Source: Diphasiastrum complanatum
Lineage: Eukaryota > Streptophyta > Lycopodiopsida > Lycopodiales > Lycopodiaceae
Direction of reading: 5' to 3'
Length of the DNA: 64,000 nucleotides
NCBI GenBank assembly: GCA_029204225.1
Contig: CM055106.1
Coordinates: forward strand, 36,736,361 to 36,800,360
Of this stretch, positions 1-12,137 are shown piece after piece (within the stretch, counting starts at the first letter, position 1; each line of letters starts with the position of its first letter). A program made the position numbers and the translations under genes. A model generated the notes under the pieces. It was not told the DNA's origin. It saw only the letters and a program-made list of their open reading frames with translations, and ran no database searches.

Positions 1-1660
<1,660 letters not shown>

Positions 1661-3192
1661 TTAGCAAAAAAATTATTTTAGAAACCTAATTACAAGTTAG
1701 GTTCCTCAAATATTTTTCCATTCATTTTTGTGACTCCGAAACCCTAATTTTGATGCATGGTTCTTAGCACTTGCATTTGCATGAATTCCATGAAAAGTGA
1801 GTAGCACCTAACTTCATGTACACCAAACTTTTTTCAAGATTTGCTTGAGATAACTCCATAGTTTCCCTATCAATTTTGACTTGATAGCCCAATCAAAATT
1901 TTGATGGTCATCCACATTAGAATTTTTGAAAGTGATGCCAATTAAAATGCACAAATGTATATTGTGTATCATTGCCTAGGTGTGCTCTCTCTCTCTCTCT
2001 CTCTCATCGCTATTTGTCCTCCCCCTGAACCCTAATCTCAGAGAAACTCTAACTTGTCACGCTTTTCATCTTAAAGTTCATGCTTTTCATCTTGAAGGTC
2101 ATGCTTTCCAGAATTCTAGAACACTCATGCTATATATAGCGTTTCAATCCAAATGACATTAGTTTTATGGGATAAAATGAATGACACGTGTCCATCAACA
2201 CACCTCTAAACCCAAAACCCTAATCACATGTGGACCAATCAAAAGCTTCGAAATGTGTTTTCTCCATAACAACCTTCTCTCTCTCTCTCTCTCTCTCTCG
2301 CCTTTCTTTCCATTTTTCCACTCATTTTAGGGTTTTCACTCATTCCAAGTTCATTGTTTAGCTTTAAAATCTTAATCTTTTAGACCATTTTACAAATACT
2401 AAGTTTTCTTCATGAGTAATGGTGCACGAGAAACCTGAAGCGCAGGAAGCGTGAGAGAATTGTGCTTGAGAGGGGGACGTGGATTACTTCACTAGTAGGG
2501 TTGACGAGTAGGCCGTAGGCTTCAGCCTCCTGGACTAGACATGGGCGAGTTGACGAATCCCATGTCAACGAAAGAAGATAAGATTTTCTCAGACCAACGA
2601 TGAGCAACCTCGTTTTGTTTCAAGTTGTAACATGTGTTGAAATTGAAGATGAGGCATTGAGGAACCTCATCGTGGGATACTTAAGGAGTGCACTGCTTAG
2701 AGTGACTGCACCTGCGCCCTCGGATGAGCTGGAAGTTGTTGATCATGGATGTGGAACCGCGTATAACTATAAACAAGAAAAGTAGTTACAATACGGTTGA
2801 AAACGTGCGCATACGAAAGGTCTTCTCGTGTATTTATCAGCCATACATACGAGTGATAACAGCGACAATTCGGAAAAAATTACACGTTCTGACTCGTAGT
2901 GAGTGTGAAGAATCCAGGAACTATCGTTGGAGGAATTGAGAACTTGGAGCTTCTGAAGACAGTAAAAGGGATCTTCTTCAGCTGATACCAGCATGACGAT
3001 ACTCCACGATTTTTTGTAGCACCCGTATGTGCAAATTGTGTACCTAGTGTGCTATATTGTTTTGTTGCTGTAGCTAGAGCCTAGTGGAATCAGAAGACAA
3101 GCGAGAAGATGCGCATGCATACGAACACGCACATTTGTGTCTACTATCATGCTCTCAGCATCCTAGAAAGCAGTGCCCAGGAATCAGGTTGT
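1661..3192. other. Intergenic DNA with short (CT)n runs
   Basis: Contains two short (CT)n tracts at 1985-2006 and 2275-2299. The interval 2400-3000 is more GC-balanced and has overlapping ORFs of 61-75 codons on both strands. None carries a recognisable motif, so no gene is called. Confidence 0.45.
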
Positions 3193-3228
3193 GGGGGGGG
3201 GGGGGGGGGGGGGGGGGTGGGGGGGGGG
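3193..3228. repeat. Poly-G tract (G25 T G10)
   Basis: A homopolymer of about 25 G, one T and 10 more G. The true length may differ because long G runs are prone to sequencing and assembly error. Downstream to 3695 nothing is recognised apart from short ORFs without motifs. Confidence 0.9.
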
Positions 3229-3695
3229 TTGGTGGTAGTAGGGTATGAAAGTTTCCTAAGCATTTTATTGAATATGAAGGGTGCTTATAAGACTTTTATA
3301 CAAGTACAAATTGAAATCATAAAAGTTGCTCAAAGGTGGATAAGTTTATCAGCCTTTTTAAAAGAAGTAGAAGTAGGGGGGCAATAACAAAATCACTTTT
3401 CCCAAATTCCCTACTATTTCTATCAAGCCAAATGTTCCAAAGTGAAATACTCTAAGACATTGCCAAAAGAAGTTGACAACAACATCTTCAAACAAAATAT
3501 CGTTCAACAGTAAGTCAGTATGACTGAATCTCCTGAACTTCACATGAAAGCGTGCAATGAAAAGATCAGCAACTACTTTTAGAGTGGAGCATAGCAATGG
3601 AAAAATAAGTGTGGCACGTCCTCATCTGATGTTTTGTACTTAGAGCAGACATGTGATACATTACCCCTGTAGTTAGCACAAACTGGAAGAGCAAG

Positions 3696-5744
3696 CTAGA
3701 GAATCCTAAGAGAGAAAAATCTATAATTACTAGTCCGGATTTTATGGGTAAGGCGGAATCTAGCCTTCCATAAATGGGGGGGGATCGTCAAGGTTCCACT
3801 TGGCATTGAACCAAGAGAAAGTGGATCTGGGCTATTTAGTGAAGAAGTGACAAAGGCGTAAGAGATTTTTCCAAATTTATCCAGAGCTTTGAAGAGCCAT
3901 TTATTGCAACAATTAGAGAAAGTAGAGGTGGAAAGAGGGCCAAGATCACCATGGGAGAAGGAGAAGGAGAGAAAACTAGATTTGCGGGAGGAGAGGCCAA
4001 GTTTCAATTTGAGTTGGGAAAGGCTGAGAGAGTAGATATAATCCATAATGTGATTCCATGTAATCAAACCTTTCCGAGTGAGATTGAGGCAAAGTCTTTT
4101 TTCAATTAAGGTTAGGGGCTTGGAATTGATAGTAATGACTTTGGAAAACCAAAGAGACTTAAGGGGGGAAATGGAATTTTCGCCCACCCAATAAGTAAGC
4201 TTGCACATGGAAAGGAGGACTCGAAAAATAGACTTGAATAAGGGAGGAAGGGAAGTAGAAAAGAGGAAAGAGGAATGGGTGAACTCAAGAAAAGGACGAG
4301 GGAGTGGAACCTGTAGAAGAAGGGGAGGGAGGATAGTAGTCATCATTAGGGCCCATGGTTGAGGAAGAGTAAAATTGTGATGGATGCATCTGTAAAGGAG
4401 GGAGAGAGAGGTGGCAGAGGGGCCAAGGAGGCCCAGACCATCCAATTTGATAGGGGCCGTACAATAATTCAGTAGATCGGGGTCATTGTTCCAAAGGAAT
4501 TTTTTGAAGATCGTAGCAATAGAGAGAGAATAGGAGGGAGGGAGGAACCAAATGAAAAGGAAGTGTGTAAAATAGGAATAGATGATGTGCTTGAGAATGA
4601 TAAGTCTAGCAGTAAAAGAGAGATCGGAGGTATTCCAACGAATGATCTCTATCGGAAAGGGAATCCCCAAGAGGAAAGCCAAGGTCTCTAAGTATGGTAC
4701 CATGCAAAAGGACATTAATTCCAAGATCTTGGCACCAAGAAGGAGTGGCATCATGAGAGTGGATAATAAGATCAGATTTCTTAAGGTTAACCAAAGAAGC
4801 TGAATAGCTACAGAATCAATGAGTCTCGTGGAGGGGAAGTGAGACAGAAGGACGGTGTAGCTCAATGATACATGCAAGATCGACAACGAAAAATTGAGGG
4901 CCAAGGGGGACATCACGAAAGATGAACGTGCAGAAGAGCGGAGAAGAGTTAATTCTATTGAAATGGTGGATAAGTGGCTCCATAGTGATTACAAAAAGGA
5001 AGGGGCAGAGAGGACAACCTTGTCTGATTCCACAAGAAATGGAGGAGGAGGGAGACAGGACACCTTGGAAGAGGATAGAGGAACTGGCCAAAGAAAAGAG
5101 AGCCTGGATGAGTTTGAGAATGTAGATCGAAAGACCAAAGGAGGAACAACATGTGAGAAGGAAGTTCCAACTGATGCGATCAAAAGCTTTATCAAAATCT
5201 ATCTTAATCATGAGAGCTAAGTAGTTGAACCAAAGAGAAGAGTCTATGGCAGACCAAATGTTATCAAAGAGGGATATCCCTTTAATACAACCAGATTGAC
5301 ACTTGGACATGTGTGTAGGGAGGAAGGGTGCAATCCTTCTGGCAAGGGCTTTAGCGACAATCTTATAGAAAGTGTTAAGCATAGTTAGAGGGCGATAGTC
5401 AGCAATATTGGAAGGGGACTTAGTTTTAGGAATGAGTTTAATAAGGCCTTGAGAGAAGGCTAGAGGAAAGATGCCAATGGTAATCATAGAGTTGTTGGTC
5501 GAGTTGGATTAAAGAGAAGAGAGAAGTGTTTGTAAAAGGAAGTGCAAATGGCATCGGGGGAGGAGAGAGAGAAACCGTTCACCATGAGACCACAAGAATC
5601 TTCTCTATGATGTTGAGATTTGAGTTTCTTAAAAAAGAAAGCAGAAAGTAAGTTTGCTTCTCTAAGCCAATTGAGGTGAGTTCTCTTGCAAAGGATACTA
5701 GCTTTGAAATGGTCGAGAATGTTAAGATGGTTGGTGATATCCAA
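3696..5744 (-). pseudogene. LINE ORF2 reverse transcriptase and C-terminal part, broken
   Basis: The piece at 5487-4816 carries L1-clade RT blocks in order: LIKLIPKTKSP and DYRPLTMLNTFYKI, then KIDFDKAFDRISWNFL (motif A with the catalytic Asp), then GIRQGCPLCPFLF (motif B). The motif C position, normally F/YADD, reads FFVVDLAC, so the catalytic Asp pair is lost. The downstream frame (4916-3696) has LGIPFP, LSFTARLIILKH and FLWNND, the usual post-RT connection region. A piece at 5744-5484 upstream belongs to the endonuclease-RT linker. Frameshifts separate the parts and the element cannot be active. Confidence 0.87.
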
Positions 5745-5861
5745 GAATTCATCGGCACGAAGGGAGGGGTACTCAGTGCTTGCTCTGTCAAAATTAATAG
5801 AAGAGAGGGAATGTCTAAGAGAAGATTCGAGATGGATAGAGGAAGAAGAGATAAGTTTCCC

Positions 5862-6605
5862 CTATTGTCTGACAAAGGAACGAGAGCAGTCGAGGATGTC
5901 TCCCAAATCGGAGAGGGAGGAGATTTTAATAGCGAGAGAATGGCGGAGCAACTTGTTCCAAAGCAACGAGTTGTTGATGATGTAAATCAAATGATGCTTA
6001 GAAGGAGGAGGGGAGAAGAGCTTACGATGGAGTAGAACTGGGACGTGGTCCAACAAAGGGTAGAAGTGCAAGAAATGTGGCTGGCCCAGTTTGGAAAGAT
6101 AGACACGGTCCAATCTAGCACAAGTAAATAAGGGGGAAAACAACCATTACTCTAGCTGTGAAGACGAGGAGAGTTGCAAAGGTCTAGCACATCAACGCAG
6201 TTGAACTGTCCACCATACAATCCCAGGCTAGTCTTTCGGCAAAGGAAATACGGTTAGTGCCATCAGTAGGAAGGAAGTACATGTTGAAATCTCCTGACAA
6301 TATCGAAGAGAAATAGTTGGAAGGGGTGATAGCGTTCCACAGGTCAACACGGGCATGGGAGAAATTGGGAGCGTAAATTTGAAGAAGTTGAAAGTGAACC
6401 CACACTTGGAAATGGTGCAACGATTCACATGACCTTCAATGATAGAAGAGTGGGAAGCAAGTTTCCAATCTCTAGGGATAAGGGTAAGCAAACCACCACG
6501 AGTGTCGTCCGCAGGAGTACACGAGTAATTAAAGTTTTGGACAAAAGACTTGATAAGCACGTCCAAGAAAAAACCACTCAGCTTAGTTTCTTGCAAGCAA
6601 ATCAC
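5862..6605 (-). pseudogene. LINE ORF2 endonuclease domain, frameshifted
   Basis: This is the exonuclease-endonuclease-phosphatase fold used by L1 elements to nick target DNA. The first piece (6605-6228) opens with ICLQETKL, which holds the catalytic Glu. The next frame (6420-6184) has IYAPN and SGDFNM, the usual central motifs. The third (6143-5862) has LDRVYLS and LDHVPVLL, matching the L1 (S/A)RLDR and SDH-x-P ends, with Ser replaced by Leu in the last. The three pieces overlap in different frames, so at least two frameshifts have occurred. It lies directly upstream of the RT piece. The family assignment is from motif order and is firm; activity is excluded by the frame breaks. Confidence 0.85.
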
Positions 6606-6752
6606 AAGGTTAGAAGGGTGAAGAGAAGAGATATAATGCAGGAGAAGAGAACGATGGATAGGAGAGTTAAGACCTCAAACATTCCAAGTAATAGCGCTCA
6701 TGAAGAAACAAATTAGAGCAAAGAAGAGGAGAGTGAGGCATGTCTACTAAGA

Positions 6753-7264
6753 ATGCAAAACAAGAGAAAGAGACAACCTGTAATAAAGTTCCAAGGTTGC
6801 GCCCACAAATGTCAGTTCAGCACAAGGGTCCTAGCTTTAATGCATAATGACACCAATCTGCCCATGTATGAGGGGAATCCTGATAGTTTGTGTGACTTGC
6901 TGTCCACTGGGGACAATTTTGCGGTCAAAGCAACAGAGAGGGGAGAGGATTTCTACATTTTTAAATGCACCAAGACGATGTACCAAGCAGCGACAGCACA
7001 GAAGGATGCACGACACAACAGAATTGTTAGAGGAGGGAGAGTAGTTGAAGGCCTATACTATGGCTAAGTCGAAGGCATGATCAATACATACAACCTTCTA
7101 GACCAGACACAGCCGATAATGATCTATTCACACCTGGTGAGAGCAATCCGGTTTCCCATCAAGCCTATCCCTAGATATCATAGCATGTTCCGATTATCCA
7201 TCGATGTGTATGAAAACATATAGCCATATGAAGATGACAACGATCAAGAGGACTTGCCTAACGC
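6753..7264 (+). pseudogene. Unrecognised gene remnant, part A
   Basis: An open frame of 104 codons to 7067 continues past a single TAA in the same frame to about 7264, with one further stop. It reads like real protein: Cys, Trp/Tyr and hydrophobic patterning and a block such as IYSHLVRAIRFPI after the stop. The family is not recognised. A vague resemblance to hypothetical proteins attached to plant repeats is memory-based and unproven. It begins just beyond the 5' edge of the LINE on the opposite strand, so the LINE may have truncated it. Parts B and C downstream lie on the same strand and may be later exons of the same gene. Confidence 0.4.
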
Positions 7265-7790
7265 CTGAAATAAGGATGCAAGTAACCTTTGTGCCTTAAA
7301 TTGATTCATTTGGTACTTTCATAGTACTTGTTTTGAAACTGATGAGTACCAATTTGGTACTTTGGATCACTTATCTATCAATATTCTGATTATTTTGCTT
7401 ATAAGTTCAGGCTACATTTTTTGGTACTATCGGAGTCTCAATCATAGTGCTTTTGGTATTGACTGAAATTTTCTTTTCCATTTAAAAAATATGTATTGCT
7501 TGTTTGAAACTCCAAAGTATTTGTTCATAAATCACAGATTCTCTTTACGGTACTTGAGTACCAAATTTGGTACTATCAAAGTATCAACTTTGGTACATTT
7601 GTAACTGTCTAAAATTGCACTTAAGTCTCAAAAACAGGTACTTCTCGTGGATCTTTAATAGTAGCCATCTTTAGCACCTTTAATACCCCTTCACTCTTAA
7701 GCAAAAACTAAAAACCATCCAAGGAGCACAAACTATCCATGGAAACACACACAAAGTTCGTGTGAACCAAGAGTCCCTAGTCACCATCGG
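7265..7790. other. AT-rich spacer with repeated TTGGTACTT words
   Basis: Between parts A and B of the unrecognised remnant. The word TTGGTACTT or GGTACTT recurs several times between 7308 and 7630. It may be an intron of the remnant or unrelated DNA; nothing coding is seen. Confidence 0.4.
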
Positions 7791-8071
7791 AATTGCTTCC
7801 GATGATAGACCCAAGGTATCCCATCGCCAAAGCCCCTACCGCCATTGCACCCTTCTTGGATTCCTCTGTACCCAAAATTTACACGAACGATGGGTATCTA
7901 ATAGAGGCCATCATCGATCATGTAGTCCAATCCACCTCTCACCTTCTCAATAACTTCTAGCATTTTGTTCTTGAGCAATTCCTCGCTAGGGTCATTCCGG
8001 AGGTAATCGCTGATGAAAGCGCCATAGTAGGTCGAGAACTTGAACTACGTACATATGAAGTGTGGACTGAA
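7790..8071 (+). pseudogene. Unrecognised gene remnant, part B (probable exon)
   Basis: In the frame holding the ATG at 7802 the sequence reads MIDPRYPIAKAP and continues with coding-like composition for about 90 codons, broken by one TAG. It ends with RTYEVWTE at 8071. The next bases are GTGTAA, a plausible splice donor, and a strong acceptor (TTTTTTCTTGTAG) ends at 8222 in matching phase 0, giving a 151-bp intron. The frame was found by reading the sequence, not by length. No domain is recognised. Confidence 0.4.
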
Positions 8072-8222
8072 GTGTAACCCAAACACAAATGAGTGCACGA
8101 AAAAAGATAGCATAGGAGGGCTTCCCGCCTACCCCAACAATGGACTTTAGATCTGTGCTTTTGTTGCTTCGCCGAATCAATATAATGAAAATTGTTATTA
8201 GCGAGATGATTTTTTCTTGTAG

Positions 8223-8619
8223 GCAACCATTCTTTGGGATAAGAAGGATGATGAATGTGTTGTTGAGGAGGTTCCTCAAGGAAAAGGAGCGATCATGAGA
8301 ATGAGTGAGTCCTTTAGGGAGAAGGTAAATAAGTTCTGCAAACTTAATAGCGAGGAAATGCAAAAGTGGATTTCGCTATATGAAGAGGCCAAGGCTCGTA
8401 GACAGACCGCTCGAGCAGGCTTTCAGGAGAGGGCATAGAAGACAACCATATCCACTTGACCTCGCCCTTCTACCCAAGGACATGATGCTTGATTGGCTGC
8501 GTGAGGCCCTTAGAGAAGCCTCAGCAAACAACCAGGAAGTAAGAGAGAGAGAGCGAGAATATGCAAGGGGGTGCGATTTGCATGTAAGCTATGTTGATCA
8601 TCATTCACATCTTAATTAA
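8223..8619 (+). pseudogene. Unrecognised gene remnant, part C (probable exon)
   Basis: From the acceptor at 8222 the frame reads ATILWDKKDDECVVEEVPQG and runs to about 8430, where it meets a TAG. A different plus-strand frame then continues with RRQPYPLDLALLPKDM and DWLREALREAS to 8619, so one frameshift separates the halves. The composition is charged and helix-rich. Together with parts A and B this suggests a multi-exon gene, perhaps carried by a transposon, now dead. The function is unknown and no catalytic motif is seen. Confidence 0.42.
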
Positions 8620-8836
8620 AACATTTGTACGTGCAATTTTGTACATGTTTGTTGTATCCCTAACACAGTTAGTTCTATTTCATTTAGTACAAAAAATACA
8701 ATGCACTGTGGACGCATGGACCACACTTTTGTACAAACCACATTGACAAAAGTAGAAACACGTACGATTGTGGAGTCATGGCAAATTTTACCCAAGAGAG
8801 TCGAGCAAGCACGGCGGACACTAATTTACTCTCTTT

Positions 8837-9692
8837 TGTAGAACAACTAGTCAGACAAATTTTGATTCTACCAACAAAGCGCGCAGTTTCCTTGAAAAAG
8901 AATGAGAAAGAAACGGACGCGAACTCGAAACATTTCTATTCTTGACCAACTTGAAAAGGTTCGCAAAGGATTCCCGAAATTTATCTTGCAGTCAACTCGA
9001 AAGATTCACAAAACAGTGTCTTGTGGAAGCTCGTGGCTTTCTTGTTGAAGCTTGTCGCGAACAATTTGCGAAATCTTCTGGACTGCTCTTCAAGCCCACC
9101 TGTCGCAAAACTATCTTGAAAAGTTCGCGAAATATTCTTCTTTCCTTCAAGCTCAAGAATTGTCATCTGTCGTAAACGATTCGCGAATGACGAAAATGTC
9201 ACGAACAGACAAGTGTCGCAAACAATTCACGAACAGAATTTATTTGACCTTGGAAACAGAGCGTCAATTTGAATATCAACCGTCGTAAACGGTTAGATTT
9301 CTACTGCTACAATATTAGAAGACCAAAAGACCTATAAATAAAAGGCCAAAAGGCCTGTCCTGTAGCAATATAAATACATATGCACTACTCGTTGAAACTA
9401 ACTCATTCAAAGACACAACAATGAGATAAGACAACAAGAGATGTATATGAATCAGATTCAAAGTTATTAAAATTCATCTAGTCTCTTATTGTCTAATGGT
9501 CTTGAGTTGTCTCATACTTCCACATATAATATCTCACTTCCGCATATAATTTTTGCACGCATATTCAATCAGAATAAATATTGTTCTATTAGTACAAGGC
9601 CAGATAAAATCGTGATTGAAGACACTGATATTAATTTGATTAATAACTTACATCATGTTCTCTGTGGAAGAATAATTGCTATCTTTCCTACA
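8837..9692 (+). repeat. 5' LTR of copia family A
   Basis: Starts TGTAGAACA and ends CA one base before the primer site at 9694. It matches, in reverse complement, the two LTRs of the minus-strand element at 26015-29846, sharing the start, the CGCGAA-rich central part and the end. The length is about 856 bp. The matching 3' LTR is not found downstream on this strand, so the element is a 5' fragment. Confidence 0.85.
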
Positions 9693-9693
9693 G

Positions 9694-9705
9694 TGGTATC
9701 AAAGC
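9694..9705 (+). promoter_or_regulatory. Primer binding site, tRNA-iMet type
   Basis: TGGTATCAAAGC lies one base after the LTR end and differs by one base from the usual copia primer site TGGTATCAGAGC. A second partial copy (TGGTATC) lies at about 9728. Confidence 0.8.
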
Positions 9706-9807
9706 ATACATAATTAAAGTTGATACAGTGGTATCTTCGTATCCCTCTCATCATTCTTCATACATCCATCAGTAAGCCACTATTTGGAGGTTATTCAAAA
9801 TTAGAAG

Positions 9808-10600
9808 ATGTCGTCGATCACCAATATTCAAGCTAAGATTACAACAATCTTGGACCCAGAAGTTTCAAACTACTTGATTTGGAGATTAAAGACTTCACTC
9901 TTGTTGAAGGGCGAAGGTCTATGGCAATGGGTAGAACCAATTGAGGAGAAGCCAGAAGCTAATCTTGGCAAAGAACTTTGGGAATGGAATTTAAAAAATG
10001 ACAAAGCTATTGCAATTATTGCGTCTTCAATGCATGACAATATAATGCTAGATCTTACATCAATTTCAAACGTAAAGGATTTATGGGAAAAATTGCAAAC
10101 CAAGAATGAGACTCGATCTTGTAATCAGATCATGTTCTTGGAAGACCAATTAACTTACCTACAGTGGGACGACAAAGAACTGAACACATTCGTGCGAAAG
10201 ATTGAAGATCTATTTATTTCCTTGCAAAATTCTGGTGCAGAAAATACAATTTCTATGGGAAAACAACTTAGTTATTTTCTTCGTGTAGGTCATTCTACAC
10301 AGCTCAAACCTTATTGGCAAAAAATGCGACAATGACACTTCAAAAGGCCATAGATGGAGTGAAGGAGGAAGTAGAAGCTCGTGAACGCTATGACGACAAT
10401 GGTGATTCAGAAAATGCTCTATTTATTCAGACGAATAAATCTTCTAAGAAGTCTAAGTTTAAGAGGGAGTCATCTAAGAAGAATGAGTCTAAGACTAATG
10501 AACAACAATATGGAAAACAGCAGAAGAATTTTGGTGATAAGAAGATCTGCAACAGATGCAAAAGATCAGGTCACACAAAAGCTCTCTCTCCATCTCTTTT
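9808..10600 (+). pseudogene. Copia family A gag, frameshifted and truncated
   Basis: This is the capsid-type protein of a Ty1/copia element. The first frame (9808-10335) holds the usual gag pattern, with YLIWRLKTSLLLKGEGLW near the N-terminus and a KDLWEKLQTKNETRS block. A frameshift near 10320 moves the reading to 10314-10646, which is Lys-rich and reaches the zinc knuckle ICNRCKRSGHTK. The knuckle breaks off after its His: the last Cys is missing and unrelated CT-rich sequence follows. The minus-strand copy at 28096-29002 is closely similar and confirms the family. Truncation at about 10585 removes protease, integrase and RT. Confidence 0.87.
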
Positions 10601-11588
10601 TCTCAATCTTTCTTTCTCTTACATCTTAGTCTCCATCTCAATGTGATTGCGGTTTGGTTTTACTGACTTCACGTTTTTTTTTATGCAGACTTCTTTTGAG
10701 CCAAAGAAGACGACGGATCCACAAACGTTCTATTCGATGGGTATTCTGATATTTAATTTTTTATTCATCAGATGCTTTAGGGTGTTGTAGATCCAAGAGA
10801 GGGTGCTGGATGAGGGTGCTATAGATCCAGATGTTGCTACTGTAGATCTAGAATTTTTTTGTTGTAGGTCCATATTTGTAGATGGTCGGAATGCCCGTCG
10901 TCGGAATAGGCCGACGGATCTGTGGGGTTTGTTAAAACAACATCTATTTCGATGGATATTTCGATGTCAGATATTCTATTCATCTGTTCAAAGTCTAGTT
11001 TTTTTTGTTGCAGATAAAGATTTGCAATATGGATCTTTGTTGTTCTTTGTGTAAGTTTAGTTTTTGGTTTGTGTGGATTTGGTTTTTTCATATTGTTTTA
11101 TAAAATTTAGATTGTTGCAAGAATATTTTTTGTGATAATATACTTAACAAACTTCAATGCTGGTTTTTGTTTTACAAGTTTATTTGTCAATTTCTGGGCC
11201 GATCACCATCAGAGCAGTTGAGACGTAGATTTGGTAGTAGATCCCAAGTACTGACAGGGTCGGAATGGTAGTCGAAATATGTGATGCTATTTTGAATAGT
11301 ATACCAATGTTTATTCTGACGTCTGTTCTAACCTCCTCTTAGATTTTTTTGAATTTTCAAATGATAGATTTGTGAATTTTTTGATAAATTTCTAAATCTT
11401 AGGTGTTTTTTTCAGCAAAATCTTCAATTGTGAAGAGTAGTTCTATTTTTTTTCCTTGAGACAATAGTTGTATGAGTTTTTGTTATGATTTTATTTTGTA
11501 GATTTGTATGTTGATTGTTTGGCTCAAATACCATCCAAGCAGCACAATTAGTAGCAGGTCGAAGTACTTGTATAGTTTTGTAGCAGTT
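10601..11588. other. AT-rich DNA after the gag break, no gene
   Basis: T-rich with short repeated words (TGTAGATCC and similar). ORFs of 83-84 codons at 10803-11091 overlap on both strands and show no motif. An imperfect palindrome at 11258-11333 is listed separately. Confidence 0.4.
11258..11333. repeat. Imperfect palindrome GGTCGGAA...TTCTAACC (copy 1)
   Basis: The arms start GGTCGGAATGG and end TGTTCTAACC, with an inner pair GAAATA/TATTCT. This is the most diverged of five similar hairpins in the window, the others being at 30244, 33811, 34494 and 48313. Confidence 0.5.
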
Positions 11589-11623
11589 GTGAAGGATTTC
11601 AGATCATTATGATCCAATCCACT
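11589..11623 (-). repeat. LTR-end fragment shared with copia family D
   Basis: This 35-base stretch is the reverse complement of the last bases of the family D 5' LTR at 35363-35397, without an apparent mismatch. It begins with TGTGAAGG on the plus strand, the complement of the LTR's terminal CA. The flanks do not match, so it is a short remnant. Confidence 0.6.
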
Positions 11624-11721
11624 TGAAACATCTTGGGTTACAAAGAGAAGGAGCCTATAAGCCTTCTATATAAATGATGTCCTCAAAGGATGCTTTACCA
11701 CCATCAATAGACGCTTTTACA

Positions 11722-11866
11722 TGTTGATTTTTGATGTGAGATCAAGATTTTTGAGTTCTTGGTAATTTTGAGTTTGCATTCCATTTGTGTTGTGATTTTT
11801 TGATGTGAATACAATCCAAACTTAGTGTAATCAATTGTCTTATATCAAGCCATACTACAAACCATG
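11722..11866 (-). repeat. Left arm of a 2.2-kb-spaced inverted repeat (LTR piece)
   Basis: Reverse-complement match of about 140 bp to 14071-14203, sharing for example GATTACACTAAGTTT and AATCTTGATCTCACATC. The arm lies just downstream (minus sense) of the copia LTR start at 12138, so it probably belongs to the 3' LTR. Confidence 0.7.
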
Positions 11867-12137
11867 CCTCACACATGTGAAGTCATCGTTGTCAATAATC
11901 AGATAAGCAACATCAATCATTCACCATAAGCAATCACCACAAAGAGGAAGAAGAACATGCACTATCACGCTTACTCACTAAATGTAAAATGTACAATAGC
12001 CTCTGAACCTTGATAGAGAGAAAGAAACCTAGGAGTTAAATAATAGAGTAGCCTACAACTAATTATAGCTGGTAATAGTTGTCAATAGTAAAGTACATCA
12101 TAAATAGTAATAATGAAGTTTATCATTGATTTCTAAC

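Larger units (their letters stand above)
3696..6716 (-). mobile_element. Decayed L1-type non-LTR retrotransposon (LINE)
   Basis: Read on the minus strand, conserved blocks appear in the order expected for a plant L1 ORF2: an apurinic-type endonuclease (about 6605 down to 5862), then reverse transcriptase (about 5487-4816), then the post-RT region (about 4816-3750). The blocks sit in several frames with stops between them, so the copy is a pseudogene. No upstream ORF1 nucleic-acid-binding protein was recognised, and no clear poly-A tail or target-site duplication was found, so both ends are approximate. The minus-strand pyrimidine richness explains the many purine-rich ORFs seen on the plus strand. 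Confidence 0.88.

Noticed and set aside
2410-2994. Overlapping short ORFs of 61-75 codons
   Set aside because: No motif, no consistent frame, and both strands are equally open.
4894-6035. Long plus-strand ORFs rich in Glu/Arg/Lys
   Set aside because: They are the antisense of the LINE ORF2, whose minus-strand frames contain the conserved motifs.
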